A stretch of 32,293 nt of DNA from Bacteroidota bacterium (GCA_020630215.1 JAHDBT010000019.1:1-32293), one strand, 5' to 3'; shown: positions 8,091-17,389, numbered from the stretch's first letter. The notes: a model not told the origin generated them from the letters alone. Numbers and translations are program-made.

Positions 8091-9566
8091 TTATTCTGTT
8101 ACTGATTGACTATTTGCTTTTGCATTTTTAAACCATTGGTAATTAGCTTTGGCCATTCTCGACCTGGGATTCATGCTAATTGACTTTTTACACATTTGCT
8201 CTGCTTTTTCCCAGTTTTCTGTATGTATATACAAAACACTCAAAATCATATAAGCCTTTAAAATATCAGGATTTCTTTCTAGTGCTTTTGTTGCCGATGC
8301 AATTCCATTTTCAAGATCACCTTCGCCTTTAAACTTTAAAGACTCCTCTATTAATCTTTTATATTCGGGGTCAGCAGACCAATCTTTTTTTCTTTTTTGG
8401 GTTACTTTAGGAGGTTGCTTGTATTTATCTTTGGCAATTTCATTAGCTCCGTCTACAATTTCGCTTACTTTTTGGTTGGTTAAATTACCTTGCCCTTCTA
8501 GCAAAAGATTTATTTCATTGGCAAGCAGCCGAGAAATAATTTCGGAACCATAACGGTTTAAGTGTCCTGCATCATAACAGTTAAAATGCCGGTACAAATC
8601 AGGAAACCGATGCGCATTAGACATTTCTATTTTACTATCTGCCGGCAAGTGTTCATAAAGAACTCCTAGCTCTTCGTACACTTCTGGGTTTCTAAGTAAA
8701 GGTGGTATAAAATAAATGAGTTTAACCCCTTTGCTCTCGGCTAGTGTTTTAAGTGTGAGTAATTTATTTAAGTAAGCTTTGTTTACTTCTCTATCAAATT
8801 TTTTCTCCTGAAAAGTTTTAATACTTGCATTGTATTGCTCTATCCTAAAAATATCGGCTAAGGAGTTTGGGTTTTTATTTAGGGCATCTCTTTTGTAGTG
8901 TTTGTTTTTGTAGCCCTTGTAGCCATAAAATCCATTCCAGTTAGGTTTTCGCCTTCTTTTATTTCTTTTTGCTACATTGTCAAATCTTCTAAAATCTCCA
9001 TTTAAACCAATATTAAAGAGGTTGCCTGCGTAATTTTCGGTATAAAAATAGGCGACTTTTAATTTTCTTTGTATTGGATAAAGCGGACTATCTAGGGCAA
9101 AAAGCGATTTAAGGCTGTTCCAGTACATTCCCTTGTTTAGCCAATATCTATTACGGCTCGTGTGTCTATTTTTTTCCATAAACCGTTCACTCGCAGAATC
9201 ATTAATCGATCTTACTTGATAAATACAATATTTTAGTCCTGTATTTTCTGCCGCCATTATTTGCTCATACAAGTAATTAATCTCAAAAGCAACTCCTGCA
9301 GAAACGGCATAATTAAACAAGTTCATATCTATATCCGAAATCTCTTCCATTTCGGCATTAAATATAGTTGGGTTAATGGTTCTTACACTACTAGCACCTA
9401 AAATAATTGCATTGTACTTATCCTTATTATTTTCGTAAGCTACTTGGTGATCGTATATATCGGCATTAATCCATCCATAGGGCAAGCCCATGCTAGCTCT
9501 AAAACCAATACTAGCGACTAAAACTAATAAGGCGACTAATAGGGTATTTAAGATAAATTTTTTCAT
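8091..9566 (-). CDS. Membrane-anchored SGNH-type acyltransferase with C-terminal TPRs
   Basis: 491 aa. An N-terminal signal anchor (about 5-22) is followed by SGNH block I I-I-L-G57-A-S-S-V-R-T-I-N-P (Ser59 or Ser60 as nucleophile), a block II-like N-Y-A-V-S-A-G-V (85-92), and block V D332-A-G-H335-L-N-R-Y-G giving the Asp/His pair. This layout matches the DltD/AlgJ/AlgX class that completes acyl transfer started by MBOATs, and the gene sits next to one. Residues about 405-485 form two TPRs ending in AKANYQW; the first cysteine of the shared C-x15-C repeat is Ser here. The central region (200-235) is rich in Lys/Arg/Asn/Tyr. SGNH-TPR fusion in an MBOAT pair is unusual. Periplasmic location is inferred. 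Confidence 0.82.
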   Translation of the reverse strand: MKKFILNTLLVALLVLVASIGFRASMGLPYGWINADIYDHQVAYENNKDKYNAIILGASSVRTINPTIFNAEMEEISDIDMNLFNYAVSAGVAFEINYLYEQIMAAENTGLKYCIYQVRSINDSASERFMEKNRHTSRNRYWLNKGMYWNSLKSLFALDSPLYPIQRKLKVAYFYTENYAGNLFNIGLNGDFRRFDNVAKRNKRRRKPNWNGFYGYKGYKNKHYKRDALNKNPNSLADIFRIEQYNASIKTFQEKKFDREVNKAYLNKLLTLKTLAESKGVKLIYFIPPLLRNPEVYEELGVLYEHLPADSKIEMSNAHRFPDLYRHFNCYDAGHLNRYGSEIISRLLANEINLLLEGQGNLTNQKVSEIVDGANEIAKDKYKQPPKVTQKRKKDWSADPEYKRLIEESLKFKGEGDLENGIASATKALERNPDILKAYMILSVLYIHTENWEKAEQMCKKSISMNPRSRMAKANYQWFKNAKANSQSVTE

Positions 9567-9575
9567 AACGAATAA

Positions 9576-11186
9576 TTAATCTACATTTTTCAGTTGCTTT
9601 AAAAATGCCCTTTCTTCTCTGGTGTATTCATTTTCTTTAGCGTATAGTTTGTCGATAATTTCTTGCTCGCCAAAATTATCTACCAACTCTGTACAGTACT
9701 GTTCTGCTTCATCAAAATATCCTAGTTTAAGAGACGAATAACATAGATTATACTGTATGTTTTTATTATTGTCAAAATAGGTATATAGCACTTCGGCTAG
9801 TAATTGTGCTTCTTCGTACTCTTGTTGTTTCATATAGGTATTAGACTTCCTCAGTAACTTTTTACCTGCTGCTGGCCTTCTACTTTTACCACCACCGCCG
9901 CCACGCATTAACTGTGGACTAAAAAAGCCCTCTTTGGTAGACAAGGCATAAGCGGTTACTTTTTTTACTTTATACGTTACAAAAAACTTATGGTATTGGC
10001 TTAAATCGTTAAACACTATTAACAAACACATACCTCCTATAAAGGCAATTTGGTGTAGTTGTTTGGTAAATAATTTAGGCGCTAAATAAAGCAATGCCAA
10101 GGTTATAAATAAGCGGTAAATAGCTTCCCAAAAAACGGCATACCTTACATGTTTAATCAACAAATCGAAAGCAAATACCGAGTAAATAAAAAAGGACAAT
10201 AAAACTGCTACGGCAAAAAATTGCTTTTTATTATTTTTTAAAAAGTATAAAACACTTAGTGCAGTTGTTAAAAATATTAGCGATGCAAACTGCGATAGCA
10301 TCATAAAATCCACAAAATATTGGTACCACGGTCCTTGTTTTTCTAAGCGAGAAAACCCTCGTGTAGGACCTAACAAATGCCTTTCCGACTGCATCTGTAT
10401 CATAGACCATACTTTTTCGTAACCACCAAATAAAATAAAGTATACTGGAATTAAAATGAGGAATGGTAATCCGCAGATAATTCCTATTTGCAAATAGCTG
10501 ATGTTTTTATTGTATAAAAATTTAGTTGCCAGTAAGCTTATCCCAATAAAAGGGAAAAATAGGATGTAAATTTCTTTAAACATTAGGCAGAGTGCAAGCA
10601 CTATAGCAAGTACAACAGCTTTACGATTGCTAGGCTCCTCTAAATACCTAATGAGTAAAAACAACCACAGTAGCATAAAAAAATAGTACTGCGATTCTGA
10701 TAAAGGCTTGGCGGCATATCCTAAAAGCAAGGGAGATAGCAGGGCTAAACTAGTTGCAATAAAGGCTACTTTTTCGTTCCATATTTTGCTTAAAAAATAA
10801 AACAACAGCAAACCAATTAGCACATAAAATATAACAGACATAATATAGCTTGCCTGCATCGTAGGAGTAATATTTAAAAACAAACTATGCAATATAATAC
10901 GTCCTGCTCTAAGCGGATGATGCGGTAAAGAGCCACCACCTTTACCACTTAATGCACGTTCCATACGTCCTATATAGCTATCGGCCAAACGTTCAAATCC
11001 GCCAAGCAATCCGTAGTCGTTAATTACTTTAGCTTGCGTTAAATAGCGTTTAGCATCGGCATTAATGGTACTACGAGGCGACAAGAAAATAATGCTCAGG
11101 CCAAGTATTAGTACCGCTGCAAATGCTAGTATATATGCATATTTACCGCCAGGGGATGCATTTGAATTAGGGTTCATAAACTCCAT
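9576..11186 (-). CDS. GT-C (GT39/PMT-like) membrane glycosyltransferase with short C-terminal TPR
   Basis: 536 aa. About ten to eleven membrane segments. The first loop has I-N-A-D-A-K-R-Y-L, with the acidic residue expected at the catalytic position of GT39/ArnT-like enzymes, and then a Gly/His-rich stretch G-K-G-G-G-S-L-P-H-H-P. L-S-E-S-Q-Y-Y-F-F-M-L-L-W (about 160-172) is typical of the PMT_2 group. After the last membrane segment comes a Gly-rich, basic linker (R-G-G-G-G-G-K-S-R-R) and then TPR-like helices with the C-x15-C pair, lacking the AK-x-N-x-x-W ending. Starts at ATG 11186 or ATG 11177. The downstream SGNH gene begins 9 bp after its stop. Sugar and acceptor unknown. Confidence 0.72.
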   Translation of the reverse strand: MEFMNPNSNASPGGKYAYILAFAAVLILGLSIIFLSPRSTINADAKRYLTQAKVINDYGLLGGFERLADSYIGRMERALSGKGGGSLPHHPLRAGRIILHSLFLNITPTMQASYIMSVIFYVLIGLLLFYFLSKIWNEKVAFIATSLALLSPLLLGYAAKPLSESQYYFFMLLWLFLLIRYLEEPSNRKAVVLAIVLALCLMFKEIYILFFPFIGISLLATKFLYNKNISYLQIGIICGLPFLILIPVYFILFGGYEKVWSMIQMQSERHLLGPTRGFSRLEKQGPWYQYFVDFMMLSQFASLIFLTTALSVLYFLKNNKKQFFAVAVLLSFFIYSVFAFDLLIKHVRYAVFWEAIYRLFITLALLYLAPKLFTKQLHQIAFIGGMCLLIVFNDLSQYHKFFVTYKVKKVTAYALSTKEGFFSPQLMRGGGGGKSRRPAAGKKLLRKSNTYMKQQEYEEAQLLAEVLYTYFDNNKNIQYNLCYSSLKLGYFDEAEQYCTELVDNFGEQEIIDKLYAKENEYTREERAFLKQLKNVD

Positions 11187-11224
11187 TACTATTTAAGTAG
11201 TGATTTACAACAGGGTTAAAATAT

Positions 11225-13396
11225 TTAATCTAAGTATTTAGCAGGCACTTTACATTTTGGCATTAGCTGTTTTGCTTTTGCACAAGCTTCCTTAATAACA
11301 TCAAGGTCTTCTTCGTCGCTAACAATATAAGTATTACATAACTCGCAATGCGCTCGTTTAGCAGTTTCATTCATATTAATAGCCCCGTTAAATGCATTAA
11401 TAGCATCGTCGTACTCAGCAATTTCTTTGTAGGCTAACCCTAGGTTTAAAAACTTTTTCACGCTAGGACGACGTTGAACATCCTCCTCCATTTTCCAAAT
11501 TTTACGAAGGGTCTTGTTGCGTCCTAAATCCAATTGTTTTTTATCTTTAGCAGACATGAAATCGCTTGATGCAAAAACGTCGGGTTTAATTAAGTTTTTA
11601 GGTGCGAAAATATTTAATGCTTTGCCTCCTCCTTTGTCTATACTTTCTAGCAGGTAATAATCCTCCATATAATTAACCCCCACATCCTTTAAACATGCTA
11701 CTTGACCAGGAATAACAAATTGCCCATCTGGAATAATGAACATTAAGCGTTCTAGGTTTTTAAGACTCGTTTTTCTTAAATTGTAACAATTGGCTGTAGT
11801 TCGAGTACTTTTATACCACGAATCGCCAGGCGTTACGCCATCCAACATGTATACCATGCCTGGCAAGTGAAAAGCAATGATAGGATCGTTAGCTTGGTAA
11901 TTGGTTTTAGTAAATACGGCGTTTCTCACTTTTTCTACGAGGTCAAATCGTTCTTTATTAAAATAAATATTATTTGCTCCAGGCAGGTCGTCAAACACTT
12001 CGGTTTTAACGGTAATATCGCCTTTAACCCTTTGATGGCAGTAGAAATAACCATGAAAAACCTGTGCGGTGCAAAAAATACCTAATGCCGTTAATAGCAC
12101 ATAAGACAAATTCCACTCTTTACGGAAACCTGCGATAATAGCTGATAGTATATATACAATACCAAACCAAGCAAACATATACTGCATTACTTGTAAACTT
12201 AATGGATTGTTAGTACCTGCCGAACCTACATAAGGAACACCTAATAAAAATACGAGGAGCATTAATATTTCGTAAACATAGCGTGTTTTAAATAATTTTT
12301 TAATGTGGGGCAACGACAAATTACTAAGTACCAAAAAGCCTGCTAGTAGTAAATACCAAAAATAAAACAAAGGCAAGAAGCGGTTTTTGTACTGGCCTCG
12401 TCCTAAAACTCGGTAGCATAAATAGGTAAAAGACCCCAAGAATATTAGTGCCGCTACCATTTTGCCTGCCTTAATTAGGCGTTCGTTGCTGCTTATTCGA
12501 TGTATATTTCGTTCGATAGCTACTGCTAAAATGGGCAAAAACCACAGGACATAGGAAAAACGCATACTACGAGCACACGAATTAATGGTGTTTCGCAAAT
12601 AAGCTCCTAGCAACCGTTCTGGATTATGCCCTTGCACCATACCCATTTCTTCCTTTAAATCGGCAAACCAAGTAAAAAACGAATCGATGGTGAGGTGATA
12701 ATGCAAAATGCCTATTAACAAACCAAGCCCAAACCATAGGTAATCGCCTGCTGCTGCTTTTAAGTTTTTATGATTCCATCGCATAAAAAACACCAATGGA
12801 ATAAACATGATAGCAAAGGAAATGGCGGAAGTAAATTTACAGAAAAACAGGAATAGCCAGGTCCAACCCAAGGCAGCTAATGCAATACGATTGTTACGCA
12901 CACCATTTTCACCAGGCATTCTACTGTTTTTAACATAGAAAAACACCAGTCCACTAGCTATGAGTAGTGCAATAAGGGTAAGGTTGTTGTAGGAAAGGGT
13001 ACGAGGCTGTAAGGAGTAGCTAATAAAGGAAGCCATCGTTATAAAAGGGAATATCAATAGAAATGCTTGTTTAAACGACTGTTTAAACTTAGAAAGCGAG
13101 CCTATCCATTGTGCCAGTCCCCAAGAAAATATAGCGGAACCAATTAAGGTTAGTAATAAGCGTACGATTTTAAAACCCCATATACCGAGGTTAAAAAAAC
13201 CTAGTACTTGATTAAAATAATGCTGGTATTGAAATCGTGCAGGCGTTTCATCGGGTTTGGCAAGGTTCATCATATGATAACCTTCGTCCGTTAAATCGAA
13301 TCCTTTGTTCAACCCCCAAAATATTAAGCCTGTTATAAACAAACACACTATCCAATATATGGAGGTGATAACTAAAGTGATGGTTCGAGATGCCAT
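11225..13396 (-). CDS. Large polytopic GT-C-like membrane protein with C-terminal TPR
   Basis: 723 aa. At least ten membrane segments. The first periplasmic loop has F-D-L-T-D-E-G-Y-H, a D-E pair placed as in PMT/GT39-like enzymes. A soluble domain of about 150 residues (480-640) with C-Y-R-V and P-G-D-S-W segments precedes TPR-like helices (about 645-723) that end in a C-x17-C version of the shared repeat. It ends without the AK-x-N-x-x-W motif. First gene of the four-gene operon ending at 6590; the next gene starts 38 bp after its stop. The -7 element at 13676-13683 is about 280 bp upstream. I call it a glycosyltransferase from topology and the DEG motif only; a transport role is not excluded. 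Confidence 0.65.
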   Translation of the reverse strand: MASRTITLVITSIYWIVCLFITGLIFWGLNKGFDLTDEGYHMMNLAKPDETPARFQYQHYFNQVLGFFNLGIWGFKIVRLLLTLIGSAIFSWGLAQWIGSLSKFKQSFKQAFLLIFPFITMASFISYSLQPRTLSYNNLTLIALLIASGLVFFYVKNSRMPGENGVRNNRIALAALGWTWLFLFFCKFTSAISFAIMFIPLVFFMRWNHKNLKAAAGDYLWFGLGLLIGILHYHLTIDSFFTWFADLKEEMGMVQGHNPERLLGAYLRNTINSCARSMRFSYVLWFLPILAVAIERNIHRISSNERLIKAGKMVAALIFLGSFTYLCYRVLGRGQYKNRFLPLFYFWYLLLAGFLVLSNLSLPHIKKLFKTRYVYEILMLLVFLLGVPYVGSAGTNNPLSLQVMQYMFAWFGIVYILSAIIAGFRKEWNLSYVLLTALGIFCTAQVFHGYFYCHQRVKGDITVKTEVFDDLPGANNIYFNKERFDLVEKVRNAVFTKTNYQANDPIIAFHLPGMVYMLDGVTPGDSWYKSTRTTANCYNLRKTSLKNLERLMFIIPDGQFVIPGQVACLKDVGVNYMEDYYLLESIDKGGGKALNIFAPKNLIKPDVFASSDFMSAKDKKQLDLGRNKTLRKIWKMEEDVQRRPSVKKFLNLGLAYKEIAEYDDAINAFNGAINMNETAKRAHCELCNTYIVSDEEDLDVIKEACAKAKQLMPKCKVPAKYLD

Positions 13397-13665
13397 TTAT
13401 AAATACCGTTAATTTAAATTGTAAGGAAGCTGCCATTCTTATTGAAACAATAACTAATTGTTTAAACCGAAGGATAATAGCCTCTAAACTCTTATTAATT
13501 ATATGCAGAATATGCTATAAAGTGAGTGCTGATGTGTTTTTAGTCTGGCAAGAAGCGTGTTATTTTTTTACAAAAAAAGGATTTAATCAATAAAAACCAT
13601 TATCCATCTATGATAAAAAATAAAACTAAAGTAGTAGCCCCATTACGTAAGCATGTGCCTAAAAA

Positions 13666-13683
13666 TTAGGGAGTGCAAATATA
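13666..13683 (-). promoter_or_regulatory. Bacteroidota -7 promoter element with shared start-site sequence
   Basis: The minus strand reads TATATTTGCACTCCCTAA: a TAnnTTTGC -7 box (13676-13683) followed by CTCCC where transcription would begin. The 14-bp string TTAGGGAGTGCAAA (plus strand, 13666-13679) recurs exactly at 23974-23987 upstream of another minus-strand transcription unit. No clear -33 box. It should drive the 13396-6590 operon. Confidence 0.5.
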
Positions 13684-14095
13684 GAGCTATTAATTCAGAT
13701 TCATTATACGAGGAGTCCAAAAATTGACATTAATTTGTTAAAAAAAACAAAAAGCTGCCTAAATAATGTAACTGCAAAAGCTTAAATATATAAATGCCTT
13801 AAAAATAACACGATTTACAAATGCCTACTGTCGCCATGCTTGGATTTAGTAAGACCATTTACAGGGCTTTTTGTCACCATTCGGCATCCTTTTAAAATTT
13901 TCATTTGGCTATAAATGATGAATAGTAAAGGCTTTTTATAGTCCGATATCACCTTAACAAATACCTAAACACCTTCTTTAATTAGGTGACTATTACTAGT
14001 TCTTAAACGTCTTTCTGTCAGTTGTACTTGTTTATAGTTAACCCACTTTATTTTATATGATTATAGGTATTCCCAAAAAATCGTGTATTTCTGTG

Positions 14096-14103
14096 TATAT
14101 TTG
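14096..14103 (+). promoter_or_regulatory. Candidate plus-strand -7 element
   Basis: TATATTTGCC matches TAnnTTTGC exactly, about 217 bp upstream of the ATG at 14321. No TTG box is seen at the expected -33 spacing, and the leader would be long, so the call is tentative. Confidence 0.35.
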
Positions 14104-14320
14104 CCAATCAATTCTACTTTCTTTTTGGTAGCAAAGAAATGCATTGCTTTTGTATAAACCACATTCAAATTACCCCTACTATACGTATATAGCACACTCA
14201 TTTCATCCTATTTTACGCATGAATAAAAACAGCCTATTAATTTAGTTTTATTCTTGCTTACTTATTTAAAAGCACAAACAACACCGCTCCACTCTTTTTT
14301 TCAAGAAATTTTTAAACCCA

Positions 14321-15256
14321 ATGAAAAGCGAACCATATATATCCGTAGTAAGCCCAGTTTACAGGGCTGCTAATATTGTAGATAAGCTAGTAGCCGAAAT
14401 TAGCAAAGAGGTGGCTAAGATTACTGATAATTTTGAAATTATTTTGGTAGAAGACTGTGGGCCGGATGATTCTTGGGATAAGATTAAAGCTAACTGCTTA
14501 AACAACCCAAAGGTTAAAGGGGTAAAGTTAAGTAGAAACTTTGGACAACAGTATGCCTTAAATGCTGGACTTGATGAGAGCAAGGGACAATGGGTAATAA
14601 CAATGGACTGCGATTTACAAGACCGACCTAGCGAAATACATAAACTATACGCTAAGGCACAGGAGGGCTACGATATTGTACTAGCAAGTAGAACCAACCG
14701 ACAAGATGATTTCTTGAAAAAATTTTTTTCTAGGACTTTTAACCGCATTATGAGTTATTTAACCGATACAGAACAAGACCCATCGGTTGCTAACTTTGTA
14801 TTGTACAACCGAAAAGCCGTTGATGCAATGCAAACTATGCGAGATTACAACCGCTACTACCCTATGATGTTGCAATGGGTGGGCTTTAATCGCACAAAAG
14901 TAAATATTGAACATGCCGAACGAGAAGATGGACGTTCTTCTTACTCCTTTAAAAAACGTTTGAATTTAGCCATTGAAACCATTTTGTCTTTTTCGGATAA
15001 ACCCTTGCGGCTAACCGTTAAGTTAGGCGTTTTCATTTCCTTTCTTTCTATTTTTTTCGGTGTTAGGCAATTGTTTATTTACTTTTATAATGGCGTAGAG
15101 GTTGCAGGATGGACGAGTTTGATATTAACACTTTGCTTTTTTTCGGGGCTTATTATTTCTATACTCGGAATGATTGGATTGTATATAGGTCGTATTTTTG
15201 AAACGGTAAAAGATCGTCCTTCCTATATTATTGCCGAACGAGTGAATGATCTTTAG
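14321..15256 (+). CDS. Polyprenyl-phosphate glycosyltransferase (GT2, GtrB/ArnC-like)
   Basis: 311 aa. GT-A core with S-V-V-S-P-V-Y (8-14), V-E44-D45-C-G-P-D-D-S-W, L-S-R-N-F-G-Q-Q-Y-A-L-N-A-G (70-83) and the metal-binding D96-C-D98 followed by L-Q-D-R-P. R-E-D-G-R-S-S-Y-S-F-K (about 206-216) is the usual acceptor-loop motif. Two C-terminal membrane segments (about 230-255 and 265-290) match GtrB, ArnC and DPM1-like enzymes, which transfer a sugar from an NDP donor to undecaprenyl phosphate at the cytoplasmic face. First gene of the plus-strand group; the next gene begins 235 bp later. It could supply lipid-linked donor to the GT-C proteins here (inference). Confidence 0.93.
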   Translation: MKSEPYISVVSPVYRAANIVDKLVAEISKEVAKITDNFEIILVEDCGPDDSWDKIKANCLNNPKVKGVKLSRNFGQQYALNAGLDESKGQWVITMDCDLQDRPSEIHKLYAKAQEGYDIVLASRTNRQDDFLKKFFSRTFNRIMSYLTDTEQDPSVANFVLYNRKAVDAMQTMRDYNRYYPMMLQWVGFNRTKVNIEHAEREDGRSSYSFKKRLNLAIETILSFSDKPLRLTVKLGVFISFLSIFFGVRQLFIYFYNGVEVAGWTSLILTLCFFSGLIISILGMIGLYIGRIFETVKDRPSYIIAERVNDL

Positions 15257-15432
15257 AATTATTACAACGTTACTATTCAGCAACGAGTAGCAAGTACTTT
15301 GGTATAATGTATAAGGACTGCTTGCCACATGAGTTTTGTAGGTAATTGATTAGCCAATACTAAAAAACTACCTAGCAAATAGCGAAATCGAAGCCGTCTT
15401 TCTACCAAAAGCGAAGCGTACACTCTACCTTC

Positions 15433-15461
15433 TACTATTATTTAGCGAATGCGGAATAGTA
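15433..15461. repeat. Small inverted repeat before the sulfotransferase gene
   Basis: TACTATT (15433-15439) and AATAGTA (15455-15461) are perfect inverted 7-mers about 30 bp upstream of the ATG at 15492. It may be an operator or chance in AT-rich DNA. The rest of the 235-bp gap (15257-15491) shows no gene or -7 element. Confidence 0.25.
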
Positions 15462-15491
15462 ACATTATCACAACAATATTAATCCAAAAAA

Positions 15492-16484
15492 ATGGATAAA
15501 AAATTATTTTTTATAACTGGACGAGGACGTTCTGGCACCTGGTTGCTTAAATCGGTATTAGATGCACACGATGATTTATGTGTGGCTCCCGAAGCATTAT
15601 TTATTATGCACCTGAGCCAAAAATACCAACATGTAAAAACATGGGATAAACAAAAGCTAGAAGCATTTTACAACGATTTGGCTTTAGAAGAACGCATTAT
15701 ACGCTGGTGGAAATTAGACCTGCAAGTACTCAAGAAAACAATTTTAAGTCAGCATCCTAATGTTACCTTTGCTCACCTTTGTAAATTGGTGTATTGGCAA
15801 TACAGCCGAGAACAAGAAAAAAGCGAAAATGTTTATTTAGGCGACAAAAACCCTGGCTATACTTTGTTTTTACCCAAACTCTTAAAAACGTTTCCCGAAG
15901 CTAAGTTTATTCACATGGTACGAGATCCTAGGGATAATGTTAGATCGTTTAAACAGGCAAGTTTTGATTTAAACGATACTGCGGCCCTTGCCGAACGTTG
16001 GAATTACTACAATAAACAAGCCCTAAAGTTTGCTAAAAAGTATCCTAAAAAATGTTTAATTATTCGTTTTGAAGATTTACTTGGCCAGTCGGAAGATACT
16101 TTGCGAAAAATTTGCTCTTTCCTAAAAGTGCCTTATACTTTGGAGTTATTAAATTTCTATAAAAATCCTAAAAACGTTTTTGAGTGGAATAAAAAAGTGG
16201 CCGAACCACTTGATATTAAAGCCGCTTATAAATGGAAAACTAAAATGGAGCAAGCCGAGTTGGATAAGGTGAATTATATTTGTAAAGATTTAATTAATTA
16301 TTTTGGCTACGAATTACCTCCTTTATCTAGCAGTAAAAACAAATTAATGCTTAGTACCGCTTTGCCACAAATAAAAGGACGAACTGCCGATTTTTTAGAG
16401 GAGTTTATTTTTTCTTTACCAACAGAAGTGAGAATGAAAATTTTGAACTTTTACCGTAAACGTACCAAAACGCTTAACACTTAA
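15492..16484 (+). CDS. PAPS-dependent sulfotransferase
   Basis: 330 aa. The 5'-phosphosulfate-binding loop is G10-R-G-R-S-G-T-W near the N-terminus, G-D-K-N-P-G-Y (117-123) follows, and the 3'-phosphate-binding motif is H-M-V-R144-D-P-R-D-N-V-R-S152. R-F-E-D-L-L (about 192-197) is also typical of the Sulfotransfer_1/3 group. No signal peptide or membrane span, so it is cytoplasmic and probably sulfates a sugar or lipid-linked precursor before export. The epimerase gene follows after 11 bp. The acceptor cannot be read from the sequence; its place among glycan genes favours a carbohydrate. Confidence 0.9.
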   Translation: MDKKLFFITGRGRSGTWLLKSVLDAHDDLCVAPEALFIMHLSQKYQHVKTWDKQKLEAFYNDLALEERIIRWWKLDLQVLKKTILSQHPNVTFAHLCKLVYWQYSREQEKSENVYLGDKNPGYTLFLPKLLKTFPEAKFIHMVRDPRDNVRSFKQASFDLNDTAALAERWNYYNKQALKFAKKYPKKCLIIRFEDLLGQSEDTLRKICSFLKVPYTLELLNFYKNPKNVFEWNKKVAEPLDIKAAYKWKTKMEQAELDKVNYICKDLINYFGYELPPLSSSKNKLMLSTALPQIKGRTADFLEEFIFSLPTEVRMKILNFYRKRTKTLNT

Positions 16485-16495
16485 ATTCTAAAAAT

Positions 16496-17389
16496 TTGAA
16501 AGCACTTATTATAGGCTCGAACGGATATATTGGCCGCCATCTAATTTTGTTTTTACAACAACAAAATATCGAAACTCATTACTGCGATTTGCAAACACAA
16601 TCGGTAGATAATTTACCCAATTATCAATCTATTGATATTACCCAAACCCAACAGTTGGCGCAACTCGATTTTAAGGTAGATTTTATTTTTTTACTATCGG
16701 GATTAAATGGAACAAAGGTAGGATTTGAGCATTATGAAAAATACATTACCGTAAACGAAATAGGTTTATTAAATGTATTAAATCAAATGAAGGAAACACA
16801 AAGTAAGGCTCGGGTAGTTTTTCTTTCTTCGAGGTTGGTTTATAAGGGGGTAAAAGATATGCCGCTAAAAGAGGACGCAGAAAAGGAATTTAAAACGATT
16901 TATGCGGTTAATAAATTTGCTTGCGAAAACTATTTAAAAATGTACCAACATACTTTTGGTATTAACTACACCATTTTTAGATTGTGCGTGCCTTATGGTA
17001 ATTGTATTGACGAAGCTTACTCTTACGGTACGATAGGATTTATGTTGGGCAGGGCCTTAAAAAAAGAAAACATTCCTTTATATGGTGGTGGTTTACAAAA
17101 GCGCACCTTTAGTCATGTAGAAGATGTTTGCCAATTAATTATTAAAGCCATTAACAAACAAGAAACCCAGAATAACATCTATAATCTTGGCAGTTCAGAT
17201 GCATTGAGCCTAGCAGCAGTTGCTAAATTAATTGCCCATAAATACGAGGTAGCCGTAACTAGTTCTGAGTGGCCAGCAATTGATTTAGCCATCGAATCGG
17301 GCGATACTATTTTTGATGGGAGTAAATTAGAAAAATTATTAAACTACCAATATAAGCATGATGTAGCTACTTGGCTAAATAATATTTAA
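16496..17389 (+). CDS. NAD-dependent sugar epimerase/dehydratase (extended SDR)
   Basis: 297 aa. Rossmann motif G7-S-N-G-Y-I-G13 is immediately after the start, V-F-L-S-S111/112 supplies the active-site Ser, and Y136-x3-K140 is the catalytic pair. F-S-H-V-E-D-V (about 205) and Y-N-L-G-S are the usual late motifs of NDP-sugar SDRs. The start is TTG at 16496; no ATG or GTG is nearer the required Rossmann strand, and the gene begins 11 bp after the sulfotransferase stop. Possible roles: 4-ketoreduction or epimerisation of an NDP-sugar. With the 2,3-dehydratase and 3-ketoreductase encoded nearby on the other strand, 4-ketoreduction of a 2,6-dideoxyhexose is attractive but unproven. Confidence 0.88.
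   Translation: MKALIIGSNGYIGRHLILFLQQQNIETHYCDLQTQSVDNLPNYQSIDITQTQQLAQLDFKVDFIFLLSGLNGTKVGFEHYEKYITVNEIGLLNVLNQMKETQSKARVVFLSSRLVYKGVKDMPLKEDAEKEFKTIYAVNKFACENYLKMYQHTFGINYTIFRLCVPYGNCIDEAYSYGTIGFMLGRALKKENIPLYGGGLQKRTFSHVEDVCQLIIKAINKQETQNNIYNLGSSDALSLAAVAKLIAHKYEVAVTSSEWPAIDLAIESGDTIFDGSKLEKLLNYQYKHDVATWLNNI

Larger units (their letters stand above)
13397..14320. other. 924-bp divergent intergenic region
   Basis: This AT-rich stretch separates the minus-strand operon from the plus-strand glycosyltransferase gene. I see no credible gene; the longest open frame (13390-13593, +) has no recognisable motif and overlaps the opposite gene's start. It contains a minus-strand -7 element (13676-13683), a plus-strand -7-like element (14096-14103), a weak inverted repeat CACCT/AGGTG near 13970-13990, and A- and T-runs. 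Its length leaves room for a small RNA or regulator sites, but I cannot point to one. Confidence 0.5.

Noticed and set aside
13390-13593. 67-codon frame on the + strand in the divergent region
   Set aside because: No motif, no good initiation context, overlaps the start of the opposite gene and has no similarity that I can recognise.
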